A stretch of DNA of 64,000 bases, from contig CM076846.1 in NCBI GenBank assembly GCA_039519185.1, positions 227,156,659 through 227,220,658 on the forward strand, written 5' to 3'. Within the stretch, counting starts at the first letter, position 1, and each line of letters opens with the position of its first letter. The DNA comes from Astragalus membranaceus (Eukaryota > Streptophyta > Magnoliopsida > Fabales > Fabaceae). This document shows positions 10,852 to 22,445 of this stretch, piece after piece. The notes beneath the pieces are model-generated. The model was given only the letters and a program-made list of their open reading frames with translations, was not told where the DNA came from and searched no databases. Made by a program: the position numbers and the translations under genes.

Positions 10852-10916
10852 AGCCAATATGTTCAACAAAATAAGAAACAAAATTGACAACACGCTATTA
10901 TATAACAATAACTTAC

Positions 10917-11300
10917 CCGGCCAGCATAGAACTCAGTCAAAATATGAGACCCGTATGTGGGCAAGACAGAACCATCAACAGGTCCACCAGGGAATGGGAA
11001 TGTAGCCCTAGGAGCAGCAGCAGGCTCCTGAGGCTCAACATCCTCCTCATGTTGAGCACCAACCTCCTCATGTGCATGACCAGAAGGGCCGACCAGCTCA
11101 TATGCCGGAAATTGACCATCACGCTCAATATCCCGGCCAATATCATCAACCTCCGGTGGGGGAGGAGGGACGTCTAATCTGTCCCTACGCCTACCCCTCC
11201 GGGAAGGTTCAGCTCCATCTTGCCTCCGTTTGCGTTCGGAAGCCGTCGGGGGTGGCCTACGCTCCGGCTGTTGCGAACTACCGCCACGATGCCTCACCAT
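10917..11300 (-). pseudogene. Plant mobile domain (MAIN-like) gene, first exon only
   Basis: Read on the minus strand from an ATG at 11300 (MVRHRGGSSQQPERRPPP), the exon encodes a low-complexity basic and proline-rich leader. It then gives the entry motif of plant mobile domain proteins, FPGGPVDGSVLPTYGSHILT and EFYAGR. It ends at a good splice donor, CGG|GTAAGT, at 10917/10916. No following exon is present before the transposase fragment, so the gene is truncated. PMD genes are known both as host MAIN/MAIL genes and as MULE passengers; the location inside a bounded MULE argues for the latter. Confidence 0.72.
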
Positions 11301-11369
11301 ATCTGGACAACAACCATTAAACCAATTAAGCAACATAACCAGCAAAATAACAGAAACAATACTGTCACA

Positions 11370-11535
11370 CCTGTTCGAACAGCATCATTCGCACCTGTTC
11401 GAACAGAATCATTCGCACCTGTTCGAACAACCCCATTCGAACAGGTGTTCGCATGGCCTCATTCGAACGGTGTTCGCATGACCTCATTCGAACACCTTCG
11501 TTTTCACGTGTTCGCATGAGGTCATGCGAACACAG
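11370..11535. repeat. GTTCGAACAGGT-type subterminal repeats, right array
   Basis: CACCTGTTCGAACA recurs at about 20-25-bp spacing, alternating with CATTCGCA and TCATGCGAAC words. It mirrors the left array at 10150-10300. Confidence 0.78.
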
Positions 11536-12309
11536 CAGATGCACAGAAAAAAAAAACCAAATGTACAGAAGGGAGAGAGGGTTACCTGAATGAAAATGGA
11601 ACGATTAGAGAGAGTGAGAGGAGGCGAACAAAACCCAGGTGGTCTTGAGGGTGTTTGTGGAGAAGATTGAGTGGGAGATTGGGTGAGATTGAGTGAGTTG
11701 TGAGAAGTTGAGTGAGAGGGAGAGTGAAGGGTAGGGTTCGAATGAAAGGGAGAGTGAAAGGGAAAGTGAGAGGAGTGAGGGGTGTGGGGGTGTGGGTGTG
11801 TGTGTTTTTTTTTTTTAAGTTGAGGGTATTTTAGGGTTTTTAGAAGTTAGGGGGTGTGAAAGAGTAGGAGGGGGTGTGGGGAAAGTAATGGCCTTTTTGT
11901 TACACAACTTAACCCTAATTGAAGTATGTCGGGTAAAAAAGAGATTAGAGAAATCCATTTCCTAAAATCAAATTTTCAGATGTGTGGGTTTGCTTGGGTT
12001 TGGGTAAGCCGAGAAGGAAATACAGTGGCACAGAGATCCAATTTGTTTTTTGGATTGGGGCGCTTTTGGGCCGGGTAAGTCTTTGTTTGTTGCTCCTTTG
12101 TGGACCAGCTGTGTATGTTGGGCCAAACAGTTTGTTTGTATGGTTTGGGCCTTTTCCCGATTAATGAATCATACATTCTTCGAACAAAAAAAACAAGGGT
12201 TTTTTTTATACCCCCATCAACTCCCATCTACCCCCACCCAATACTGTAATCCCGAAAATACCCCTGACATAAATTACAAATATTGACTTTTGGAAGATTC
12301 TCTGGTGGG

Positions 12310-12625
12310 GGACCACTTAATCTGGAAATCGGATTTACCTAAATGGAAGGTAAATCCGATTAGCTTTAAATACTTAAATTCACACGCATAAGTCAAATCG
12401 GATCTATCAAACTGACAGATAAATCCGATTTGACCATTTAATTCAGGACAGAAAGCGAAATTTTAATAAATCGGATTTAGCTAAATCCGATGCGCAATCG
12501 GATTTACCTAAATTCGCTTGTATCTTTTAATGAATCAGATATACCTGGATGGGGGTATATCCGATTTGTAAAAAATACAAAGCGGATTTACATTTGAGGC
12601 ACGTAAATCCGCTTTGTTTTTTTTA
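12310..12625. repeat. CGGATTTA palindromic subterminal repeats (left side of MULE)
   Basis: Several imperfect palindromes such as AATCGGATTTACCTAAAT followed by AGGTAAATCCGATT occur here; the same type recurs at 36140-36330 near the right end. Similar CGGATTTATCTA palindromes occur in the separate element at 54637-55527, linking the two families. Confidence 0.75.
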
Positions 12626-12659
12626 AAAATTATTTTATGTATAACTATTGTTCTATTTT

Positions 12660-13815
12660 GAAACAGATATTGTGCATACAGAGTCGCAGGTTGTTCCTTT
12701 CGTGGTAGACACTACAGAGGCATCCTGGACGGAGAGAGTATATTTTTCAAACCAATTTTCTTAATGAAAGTTTGGTAGATATTTAATTAATTAAGTACGC
12801 AACATTTATCTATTTTTTCTATTTTGTAGATTTTTTCTACACGTCAGCAGGTTGAAGAGTGGGCTAACGCGGTTGGGAGGCGTATTGGAGTTGTGGTTAT
12901 CATCGTAAGATCTGACAAAGCTGGATGAGTTGCTTACTACCCCGGTCGGGTCGGCAGCTTTTGGTCGTTTAGCTAAGCCGCAGAAAACAATTGTTAATGA
13001 GCACACTGATCTAAATGTTTCTCTGAAAGATTGTCTTACTGCTTTGAAGAACCATTATCCAGACAAGTCACTTCTCTTCCTCAAATATATAGGCAGCGTT
13101 ACGCCTATAGGTCTTCTAAGAGGGCTCCTAGAACGGACATTCAGGAGCTTTTGAGATTGATTGAGTCGCAAAATTATTTATGTTGGAGCAGAAAAGTTGA
13201 GGGTTCTGATGTTGTCAGTGACATCATGTGGGCGCATCCTACTTCTATTAAGTTATTCCGGTTGTTTCCAAAGGTTCGTATTCTTGACACCACCTACAAG
13301 ACCAACAAATTCAATCTACCTCTAATGGACATTGTAGGTGTCACTTCAACGGAGTTTACATTCTCGGTTGCTTTTGCCTATATTTCACACGAGCTTGGAA
13401 TTCATTTTACTTGGGCATTGCAGCAACTGAAAGAATTATTTGACTTCCACGGGCTTCAGCCTCAGGTGTTGTTGATTGACAGAGATCTTGGTCTTATGTC
13501 CGGTATTGTTGATGTCTTTCCTTCGGCTACAAATTTGTTATGTTCTTGGCACGTGACTAATAATGTGAAAGTGAAGATTAAAGAGTTGGTGCACGTGGAT
13601 AGACAAAAGGACGTACTCTCTCTTTGGCATAACATTATTGATTCACTTGACGAGTCAGAGTACTCAGCTCACTTGAAGATTTTTGAGGACTCCTGCGTTG
13701 ATTTTCTCGTTCTTATTAAGTATGTGCATGACACATGGTGGACAAAGCATAAGGAAAGATTTATCATGGCATGGACAAACCAGATCCCACACTTCGGGAA
13801 TCAGATCACCAATAG
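12660..13815 (+). pseudogene. MULE transposase fragment (DDE domain, truncated)
   Basis: From 12820 the plus strand encodes a FAR1-like N-terminal stretch (STRQQVEEWANAVGRRIGVV). After a frame change near 13080 comes the MULE transposase domain: WAHPTSIKLFRLFPKVRILD, TTYKTN, VGVTSTEFTFSVAFAYI, then LLIDRDLGLM and FPSATNLLCSWHV. The first two catalytic aspartates (in ILDTTYK and IDRD) are present. The frame ends at ITNR followed by a GT donor at 13816, before the segment that holds the third acidic residue (usually in a VESAH-type motif). The pieces upstream of 12820 are less certain. The enzyme is frameshifted and truncated, hence inactive. Confidence 0.8.
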
Positions 13816-13933
13816 GTATTTTTATCGTAGTTTAAATTTTTTTGACACGTGTTTAGTATTTTTATCGTAGTTTAAATTTTTTTGACAGGTGTTTAGTATT
13901 TTTATCGTAGTTTAAATTTTTTTGACACGTGTT
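13816..13933. repeat. Three 39-bp tandem copies at the convergent gene junction
   Basis: The unit TATTTTTATCGTAGTTTAAA followed by TTTTTTTGACACGTGTTTAG occurs three times head to tail, with one substitution in the middle copy (GACAGG). It starts at the splice-donor end of the transposase fragment and ends at the truncated 3' end of the PMD coding sequence. It therefore marks the deletion joint between the two convergent genes. Confidence 0.85.
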
Positions 13934-14159
13934 CATTCTCTATGGACCCTCTAGTAACAATCTCCTGCAGCCACTCAAAACGGTAATATGGGCCAGATGA
14001 AGCTTGACACTCCAGCCCCACCTCCTCTATAGTCACACCTAGATAAACATGTGCTAGGTGGATGACCTGATCAGTGGTGACCGAAGTAGGTGGGACTCTG
14101 TAGTAGTTCCCCGTAATGGGTAGATGCAGCAAACAAGAGACATCATCCAAAGTAATCGT
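13934..14159 (-). pseudogene. Plant mobile domain gene, 3' portion (downstream of retrotransposon insertion)
   Basis: On the minus strand this encodes LDDVSCLLHLPITGNYYRVP and onward to YYRFEWLQEIVTRGSIENE, the typical second block of plant mobile domain (MAIN-like, long-form PP7-like) proteins. It continues in frame from the sequence that ends at 35464 on the far side of the 21-kb insertion. The protein stops at the 39-bp repeats without the usual C-terminal part of the domain. The gene is therefore both interrupted and 3'-truncated. Confidence 0.85.
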
Positions 14160-16250
14160 TGTAACACCCCAAAATTTAATTAATTATTTAATTGAATTGT
14201 TTGGGAATTTAATTGGTAGAAAAATAATAAAATAACAATGCTAGTATATGTGGGCCTATTGTTAGGGTTGGGAGTAGTAAAATGCGAAGTGTTAGGGAGG
14301 CCCATGATGTAATTCGAATTAGCTAAGGAAAAAGCCCATAAAATTAACTAAAGTATAAATAGGCATTATTTAGGGTTTTGCTCATTTAGAAGGAACAAAA
14401 AATAAGAAGTAGAGAGAAGAGAAGAGAAGAGAGAGGACGGCGCGAAGAAGGAGAGAGAGCTAGGGCAAGCCAAAGACTTCGAATTCTTCAAGGCTAAGGT
14501 AAGGGTGGGGTTCTATCTCTATAATTGGGTGTATGAATGGCTCTATGTAGGAAGGTTATGGAACCCTGGGTGTTATTAAGTTTAGAAAACTCTAGTTGTA
14601 GGTATTGAACTTTAAATGATGATGTTAATTTCGATTGATGATGATTGTTGCCATTTGACGATGTGTGATCATGCTCGTTGATGTTTTGGAACCAAAAATT
14701 CTGTGCATGGCCGCCGTTTTTTATTCTGCCGCAGGGCGCCATGGGCGCCGTCCCGTGTTTGATGTTTCTGGGCGCCATTCTGTGTGTGTTCTGTTGCCTG
14801 GGTGCATGGGCGTCGTTCCTGAAATATTGCTGGGCACCATGGGTTCCATCTTGTTGTTTGTGTGTTGCTGTCTTGCAGGTTCCTGGCGCATGGGCGCCAC
14901 GGGCGCCAAAACCAGGCCGCCCGGTTGTTGTTCTGTCCTGGGCGCCATGGGCGCCAATCGTGATGTTGCTGTGTTCCTTGCGCATGGGCGCCAAGGGCGC
15001 CATGTCTGGCTGCCCGTTGCTGGTTCTGGGCGCATGGGCACTAAGGGCGCCAAGATTGGCTGCCCGATTTCTGTTGTTGCTTGCTGTGTTCTGGCGCAGG
15101 GGCGCCATGGGCGCCAAAATCTGGCTGTCTTGTCGCTGTGTTTGGCGCAGGGGCGCCATGGGCGCCAAAACCTGACTGCCTTGACTGCCAAACGTGAATT
15201 TCACATTTGATGCTTGGAATGATGTGTTGATGTTGAATATGTAATTATGCCCAAGGTTGCCAAAATGTTGAAAGTTGCTAAATTGTTGATGTGTTGCCAA
15301 AAATGTTGAAAGCTGCTAAGTTGTTGATGTGTTGCCAAAAATGTTGAAAGTTGCTAAGTTGCTAATTATTGTTGATGATGGTGTACCAAGTTGAATTGCC
15401 TCTATTTATTGGCAGGTGGTATGTTGTAGGCCTATGGCCAACGATGATTTCCGATGTTGTTGCGTTGCTATGTAATCGTTGTTTATTGGTTGTGCATTTA
15501 CATAGCGTCGCATACATAGCATATTTTTACGATGGAGCTATGCTCAAAACACGATGGCCTGGACTGGCAAATTATGATGAAATGATGTTACGATGTTGAT
15601 GCCTCTATTTATTGGCTGGATTATGGTACCACATGCATTATAGGGCGGTGGCCCTGAGTTGAGTCACATTCCGCATCCATGTTGCATACCTCTGTGATTG
15701 AGATGATGTTGACTGCTGTTAAATGATGAATTGATGCTATGACCTGAATTACATATTGTCTTTCATATGTCTGATTATATAGTGCGATATCTCACCCCTT
15801 CTGTTTGAATGTTACCCCAATGTTGGTAACGTGCAGGTAATCACGAATGAAGGCTGTTCACCTTCGTTTGATCGAGTCGGTGTCGTCGCTCTGATATGTA
15901 ACACTCGGGTGGAATGAACACACGTTTTAATATTGTTGCTATGTTATTTCGTTGTTGAAACTTTAAGTTGTTACGTCGTTGTTTTTGAGCTGTCTTGAGT
16001 TGTTAAGACGCCACGTCAATTTGAATTAACTTGTTATGAATCCGCTGCGTAGTAATTAAAGAGGAATTATTTTGAAGACTAAAAGGTTGTTTTATCGGTT
16101 CATCCGAAAGCGCTATGTATCTGTTTTCAAAAGCGAATTAACCCGTCTATTGTTTTCACGAAGCAAATGTGGCACTCCATTGTTTGTTGAAAAAGATTTT
16201 TATGAACTCTGATTTTGCATTATTTTACCGGGTAGAAATGGGGTGTTACG
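14160..16250 (+). repeat. 5' LTR of the Tekay-type element
   Basis: A 2.1-kb LTR beginning TGTAACACCCC and ending GGGGTGTTAC, near-perfect inverted termini. It matches 20739-21452 plus 33954-35463. At 14690-15175 it holds a minisatellite of GGGCGCC-centred units. Long apparent ORFs in this stretch on both strands are products of that repeat and not genes. Confidence 0.9.
14690..15175. repeat. GGCGCC minisatellite inside the LTR
   Basis: Tandem units of roughly 50-65 bp carry GGCGCATGGGCGCCA, ATGGGCGCCAA and CTGGCTGCC words. They sit in an otherwise AT-rich LTR and are rich in the palindrome GGCGCC. The equivalent block in the 3' LTR is at 21280-21440 plus 33970-34400 and has a different unit number. 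Confidence 0.85.
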
Positions 16251-16254
16251 TTAG

Positions 16255-16267
16255 TGGTATCAGAGCA
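16255..16267 (+). other. Primer binding site (initiator tRNA-Met type)
   Basis: TGGTATCAGAGCA lies four bases after the 5' LTR and is complementary to the 3' end of plant initiator tRNA-Met, the usual primer of chromoviruses. Confidence 0.9.
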
Positions 16268-16368
16268 GTTTCGGTCTGTTCGGCCAAGTTGTCAAGTTAT
16301 TGTGTCATTGACGATCAAGTATTGTCAATTAGTTCTAACTGTTGTTTATGTTGAAGTGATTAGTTGAG

Positions 16369-19300
16369 ATGGCTGGAAGGAACGATGCTGCTATCGCTGC
16401 TGCTTTGGCTGCTATGGCTCGGGCCGTGGAAGGTCAGCAAAACATTGGTGAAAATGATGGGTCTCGTAGTTTGGTAACCTTTCTAAGGGAGATTCCGCCT
16501 ACTTTCAAAGCCAAGTATAATCCTGATGGAGCGTTGGCTTGGCTGAAGGAGATGGAGAGGATCTTCCGTGTGATGGACTGCACTCCAGCGCAGAAGGTTC
16601 GTTGTGGTACTCATATGTTTGCAGAAAAAGCTGATGACTGGTGGTTAGAGACTAGTCAAAGGTTGGTAGCTGCAGGTGAAGAGGTCACTTGGGTTTGTTC
16701 CGTAGGGAATTTATGAGGAAGTACTATCCGGAGGATGTTCGGGGTAAGAAGGAAATTGAGTTCCTTGAGCTGAAGCAAGGAAACCTGTCGGTTACTGAGT
16801 ATGCTGCTAAGTTTGTGGAGTTGGCTAAGTTTTATCCGCACTACAGTGAAGCAACTGCTGAGTTCTCGAAGTGCATCAAGTTTGAGAACGGGTTGCGACC
16901 AGAGATCAAGAAGGCAATTGGGTATCAGAAAATCCGTGTCTTTTCCGATTTGATTGATAGCTGCAGGATCTATGAAGAAGATAAAAATGCTCATTATAAG
17001 ATCATTAATGAAAAGAGGAGCAAGAATCCGAGTCGTGGTAAGCCGTATGATGCTCCTGCTGGTAAAGGTAAACCGAAAGCCGCTGAGGGCAAGAGGACTA
17101 ATGGGGGAGATGCTCCTACTGGTATTGTGTGTTTCAAATGTGGCAAAGCTGGTCATAAGAGTAATGCGTGCAAAGCTGAGACGAAGAGGTGTTTCCGTTG
17201 CGGTAAGATCGGGCATGAGGTGTCCGGGTGTGAGCATAAGGAAGTGGTTTGTTTCAACTGTGGCGAAGGAGGACACATCAGTAGTCAGTGTCAGAAACCG
17301 AAGAAGGAGCGGGCTAGTGGAAAAGTGTTCGCTTTGGCAGGGACAGAGACTTCCGAAGAAGATGGACTTATTAGAGGTACATGCTTCATTAATAATATTC
17401 CTCTATGCTACTCATTGTTTTATTGCTGCTGATTGTGTTGAAAGATTGGGCCTTGCGTTGTCTTCTATGAATGGAGAGATGGTCGTCGACACTCCAGCTA
17501 AGGGATCGGTGACTACTTCTCTTGTATGCTCTCAATTTCCTTTGTCGACTTTCGACAGAGACTTTGTTGTTGACCTGATTTGTTTGCCGTTAAGTGGATT
17601 GGATGTGATCTTAGGTATGAACTGGTTAGAGCATAACCATGTGCATATTAACTGTCGTAGTAAGTCAGTGATTTTCTCCACTCCGGAAGAGGAGGAAGCT
17701 GGTTTGTTGTCTGCTGGTCAGTTGCGGAAGTTGATGCGGGAGGAAGTCCAGTTATTCTCGCTGATGGCGTCAATGTCTGTCGAGAACCGAGCCGTGATTG
17801 AAGAGCTGCGGGTAGTATGTGAATTTCCTGAAGTTTTCCCTGATGAGATTCCAGGTGTGCCGCCAGAGAGAGAAGTGGAATTCGCTATTGATCTTGTACC
17901 TGGTACCAGACCTGTTTCTATGGCACCGTACAGGATGTCGGTATCTGAATTGTCCGAATTGAAGAAGTAGCTTGAGGAGTTGCTCGAAAAGAAGTTTGTG
18001 AGACCAAGTGTGTCGCCGTGGGGAGCTCCTGTGTTGCTAGTAAAGAAGAAAGATGGAAGTATGAGGCTCTGTTGATTATAGACAGTTGAATAAGGTAACG
18101 GTTAAGAACAAGTATCCACTTCCAAGGATAGATGATTTGATGGATCAGCTGGTGGGTGCTCAAGTGTTTAGTAAGATTGATTTGCAGCCGGGCTATCATC
18201 AGATTAAAGTGAAAAATGAGGATATTCAGAAGACGGCTTTTAGAACGCGTTATGGGCATTATGAGTATTCGGTGATGCCTTTTAGTGTTACTAACGCGCC
18301 AGGGGTATTTATGGAATATATGAACCGTATTTTCCATACTTGCTTGGATCAGTTTGTGGTGGTATTCATCGATGATATTCTGGTCTACTCTAAGTCGAAA
18401 GAAGAGCATGCAGAGCATTTGAGATTAGTGTTGGAAGTCCCGAAAGAGAAGAAGTTATATGCAAAGCTGTCTAAATGTGAATTCTGGTTGAAGGAAGTGA
18501 GTTTCCTTGGTCACGTCATTTCAGGTAGTGGCATTGCGGTGGATCCGTCTAAAGTAGATGCTGTGTTGCAGTGGGAAGCCCCAAAGTCGGCTACCGAGAT
18601 TAGAAGATTTTTGGGGTTAGCTGGTTATTATAGGAGGTTCATCGAAGGATTTTCTAAGTTAGCACTTCCGCTAACTCAGCTGACTTGCAAAGGTAAAGCT
18701 TTTGTGTGGGACGCTCGTTGGAAGAGAGTTTCGCCGAATTAAAGAAGAGATTGACGACGTCTCCTATCTTGTCGTTGCCCAATCCGGGAGAGTCTTTTGT
18801 GGTGTATTGTGATGCTTCCAAGATGGGTTTAGGAGGTGTGCTTACGCAGAATGGGAAGGTAGTTGCTTATACGTCAAGGCAGTTGAGGACTCATGAAAAG
18901 AATTATCCTACGCATGACTTAGAGCTTGCTGCAGTTGTTTTTGTGCTGAAAATTTGGAGGCATTATCTTTATGGTTCTAGATTTGAAGTATTTAGTGGCC
19001 ATAAGAGTCTGAAGTATTTGTTTGATCAAAAGGAATTGAATATGAGGCAACAACGGTGGTTGGAGTTATTGAAGGATTATGATTTCGGGTTGAATTATCA
19101 CCCAGGAAAAGCTATTGTCGTGGCTGATGCATTAAGTCGAAAGACCTTACACATGTCAGCAATGATGGTTAAGGAGTTGGAATTAATTGAGCAATTCAGA
19201 GATATGAGTTTGGTCTGTGAAGTGACACCGCAGAGTGTCAGGTTGCGAATGTTAAAGATTAATAATGACTTTTTGGACAGTATTAGAGAAGCTCAAAATT

Positions 19301-20726
19301 GGATGTTAAACTGGTGGATTTGATGGTTAGGATCGATCAGTCGGAGAATAATGATTTCAAGCTGGATGCGCAAGGTGTGTTGAGGTTCCGTAATAGGATT
19401 TCTATTCCTGATAATGCAGAGATGAGGAAAGCGATTCTTGAAGAGAGTCATAGGAGTAAGTTGAGTATTCATCCGGGAGCTACTAAGATGTATCAGGACT
19501 TGAAGAAGTTGTTTTAGTGGCAAGGGATGAAGCGTGATGTAGCACAGTTTGTGTATGCGTGTTTAACTTGTCAGAAGTCGAAAGTTGAACATCAGAAGCC
19601 TGCAGGGTTGATGCAACCGTTAGAGGTTCCAGAATGGAAATGGGATAGTATTTCAATGGACTTTGTGACGGGATTGCCTAATACCGCAAGAGCTCATGAT
19701 CCGATTTGGGTGATTGTTGATAGGCTAACGAAGTCGACTCATTTTGTTCCTATTAACATCACGTATCCAGTACCGAAGTTGGCAGAGATTTATATCCGAG
19801 AGATTGTAAAGCTGCATGGTGTTCCTCTATGTGTCGTTTCGAATAGGGATTCGAGGTTTACGTCTGATTTTTGGAAGAGTTTGCAAACGGAGTTAGGTTC
19901 TAAGTTGAGATTGAGTTCGGCGTATCACCCTCAGACGGATGGTCAGTCAAAGAGGACTATCCAGTCGTTGGAGGATTTGTTGAGGGCTTGTGTTCTGGAG
20001 CAAGGAGGTTCGTGGGATGCATACCTTTCGTTGATAGAGTTCACTTATAATAACAGTTACCATTCTAGTATTGGGATGGCACCTTTTGAAGCGTTGTATG
20101 GTCGGAGATGTAGGACTCCTTTATGTTGGTATGAATCTGGAGAAAGTGTAGTACTTGGACCTGAAATTGTTCGAGAGACTACTGAGAAGGTGAGATTGAT
20201 TCAGGAGAAGATGAAAGCTTCGCAAAGTAGACAGAAGAGTTACCATGATAAGCGGAGAAAGAATTTAGAATTTCAAGCAGGTGAGCATGTGTTTTTGAGA
20301 GTCGCTCCGGTGACCGGTGTGGGACGCGCTTTGAAGTCTAAGAAGCTCACGCCTCGTTTTATCGGTCCGTATCAGATTTCGGAAAGAGTTGGAAATGTTG
20401 CTTATAGGGTGGCCTTACCGCCCAGTCTTTCGAATTTGCATGATGTGTTTCATGTGTCGCAACTTCGAAAGTATATTTCAGATCCATCTCATTTAATTCA
20501 TATGGATGATGTGCGAGTACGGGATAATCTCACTGTGGAGACGATGCCTGTGCGTATCGAGGATCATGAGGTGAAGACTCTAAGAGGCAAGGAGATCGCT
20601 TTGGTGAAAGTAGTCTGGTTGGGAGCTGCCGGAGAAAGCATGACGTGGGAGCTGGAAAGCAAGATGTGGGAGTCTTATCCAGAGTTGTTCGAATCAGGTA
20701 AATTTTCGAGGACGAAAATATTCTAA
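16369..20726 (+). pseudogene. Chromovirus gag-pol polyprotein, multiply disrupted
   Basis: It starts at ATG 16369 (MAGRNDAAIAAALAAMARAV) and ends at TAA 20724-20726. Gag occupies 16369-17330 with three CCHC knuckles (CFKCGKAGHKSNAC, CFRCGKIGHEVSGC, CFNCGEGGHISSQC). Protease follows but has lost the D-T/S-G active-site segment at about 17405. RT (18086-18660) keeps VVFIDDILVY. RNase H covers 18730-19140 and integrase 19530-20250. The chromodomain-like end is about 20557-20700. Breaks: frameshifts near 16685, 17405, 18073, 18712 and 19297; stops at 17968-17970 and 19516-19518 (the latter a Trp-to-stop change). The third integrase acidic residue is Lys (DGQSKRT in place of the usual DGQSERT). 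The copy cannot encode active enzymes. Confidence 0.9.
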
Positions 20727-20728
20727 GT

Positions 20729-20737
20729 GGGGGAGAG
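20729..20737 (+). other. Polypurine tract of the Tekay-type element
   Basis: GGGGGAGAG lies immediately before the 3' LTR start TGTAACGCCCC, three bases after the gag-pol stop codon. Confidence 0.85.
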
Positions 20738-20738
20738 T

Positions 20739-21452
20739 TGTAACGCCCCAAAATTTAATTAATTATTTAATTGAATTGTTTGAGAATTTAATTGGTAGAA
20801 AAATAATAAAATAATAATAATGCTAGTATATGTGGGCCTATTGTTAGGGTTGGGAGTACTAAAATGAGAAGTGTTAGGGAGGCTCATGATGTAATTCGAA
20901 TTCGCTAAGGAAAAAGCCCATAAAATTAACTAAAGTATAATAGGCATTATTTAGGGTTTTGCTCATTTAGAAGGAACAAAAAATAAGTATTAGAGAGAAG
21001 AGAAGAGAGAGGACGGCGCGAAGAAGGAGAGAGAGCTAGGGCAAGCCAAAGACTTCGAATTCGTCAAGGCTAAGGTAATGGTGGGGTTCTATCTCTATAA
21101 TTGGGTGTATGAATGGCTCTATGTAGGAAGGTTATGGAACTCTAGGTGTTATTAAGTTTAGAAAACCCTAGTTGTAGGTATTGAACTTTAAACGATGATG
21201 TTAATTTCGATTGATGATGATTGTTGCCATTTGACGATGTGTGATCATGCTCGTTGATGTTTTGGAACCAAAAATTCTGTGCATGGGCGCCGTTTTTGAT
21301 TCTGCCGCAGGGCGCCATGGGCGCCGTCCCGTGTTTGATGTTGCTGGGCGCCTTCCTGGGCGCCATTCTGTGCGTGTTCTGTTGCCTGGGCGCATGGGCG
21401 CCCTTCCTGAAATATTGCTGGGCGCCATGGGCGTCATCTTGCTGTTTGTGTG
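20739..21452 (+). repeat. 3' LTR of the Tekay-type element, first part
   Basis: It matches 14160-14872 of the 5' LTR with scattered substitutions and small indels, then stops at GTTTGTGTG, where the inner element was inserted. Confidence 0.9.
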
Positions 21453-21856
21453 TGTCATACCCTAATTTTGTCCGGCTAATTAAAAAAAATCCAAAAAAAG
21501 TTTTCCGCGTATATTTGATTCCTAATCCCTCGAATAGGTCATTTTGCGCTAATTTACTAATTTTGCGTTGTTATTACTTTTTTTAGTGGTTAAACAAAAA
21601 TTTAAAAAATATGCTAACACAAAAAATTACATAGTAGATTTAATTTATTTTTCTTGTTACAATATCTTTAATTAAAAAACGAAAATAAAAAATAAAATAG
21701 ATAAGAAATAATACAAATTACAAAAGAAAATAAAAAAGGGGAGGTGCAATAAAAGATTATTATTACAAAAAAGGAGAATGTCCATGTACATGACTTGGCC
21801 CAACAATGCCAATGTTACAAAAATACAAAAATAAACCAAGTACCCAAAACTGCAGC

Positions 21857-22395
21857 TACTTTGCAAAGGTGATTTCTCTCTCTTCGGACATCATTTCGAC
21901 GATCCGACCGGTGAAAGTGAAGATGGATGTCTCATGAACTTGGTGTCAAAAAACAACTATGATCCAACGGTTAACGAATCCAGAATCGCACTTGTACGGT
22001 GGCTGGTTTGAGAAAAACGGGAGTTGTTTTTTCTACTTTTGCGAAGGCAATTTCTCTCTCCTCAGACATCGTTTCGACGATCTGAACGGTAGAAGTGAAG
22101 ATGGATGTCTCATGAACCTGGTGTCAAAAAACAACGATGATCCAACGGTTAACGAATCCAGAATCGCATTGTCAATATGGCTGGTTTGAGAAAAAACGGG
22201 ATTAGTTTTTAGCTACTTTCAAAATGCAATTTCTCTCTTCTCAGACCTTTTTTCAACGATCCGAACGGTGAAATTGAAGATATATGTCTCACGAACCTTG
22301 TGTCAAAAAACAAAGCTGATCCAACGGTTAAAAAATCTGAAATCACACTTTTACAGAGGCCGGTTTGAGAAAAACGAAAATTGCTTTTCTATGTT
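21857..22395 (+). repeat. Three tandem units of about 175 bp in the LTR
   Basis: Each unit carries ATTTCTCTC, GACGATCNGAACGGT, GAAGATGGATGTCTCATGAA (or a close variant), TGTCAAAAAACAA, GATCCAACGGTTAA and GGTTTGAGAAAAACG in this order. The third unit is the most diverged. The matching array in the other LTR is at 31465-31990. Confidence 0.88.
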
Positions 22396-22445
22396 GTTTT
22401 AGTCCCACATTGCTTGGGAGAAACAAGAACTACCTAGCCTTTGGC

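Larger units (their letters stand above)
10059..11893. mobile_element. MULE deletion derivative with transposase and PMD gene pieces
   Basis: The terminal repeats are GGCGTTTGCTTTTCCCACA at 10059 and, inverted, GGCCATTACTTTCCCCACA at the right end; both continue CCCCCTCCTACTC. The element is flanked by tttttgtt at 10051-10058 and 11894-11901, a perfect 8-bp duplication. Inside each end lies an array of GTTCGAAC-based repeats. Between them are a transposase N-terminus on the plus strand and a PMD-type first exon on the minus strand, pointing at each other. Everything between those two 5' ends has been lost. Confidence 0.82.

Noticed and set aside
13031..13870. A 279-codon ORF taken as a functional FAR1-like host transcription factor.
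   Set aside because: It lies inside MULE borders, lacks the third catalytic residue region and zinc finger, and is frameshifted at its 5' side.
14494..15300. ORFs of up to 268 codons on both strands in the Tekay LTR (also 33769-34514).
   Set aside because: They arise from the GGCGCC minisatellite; all frames are open and the region is a non-coding LTR.
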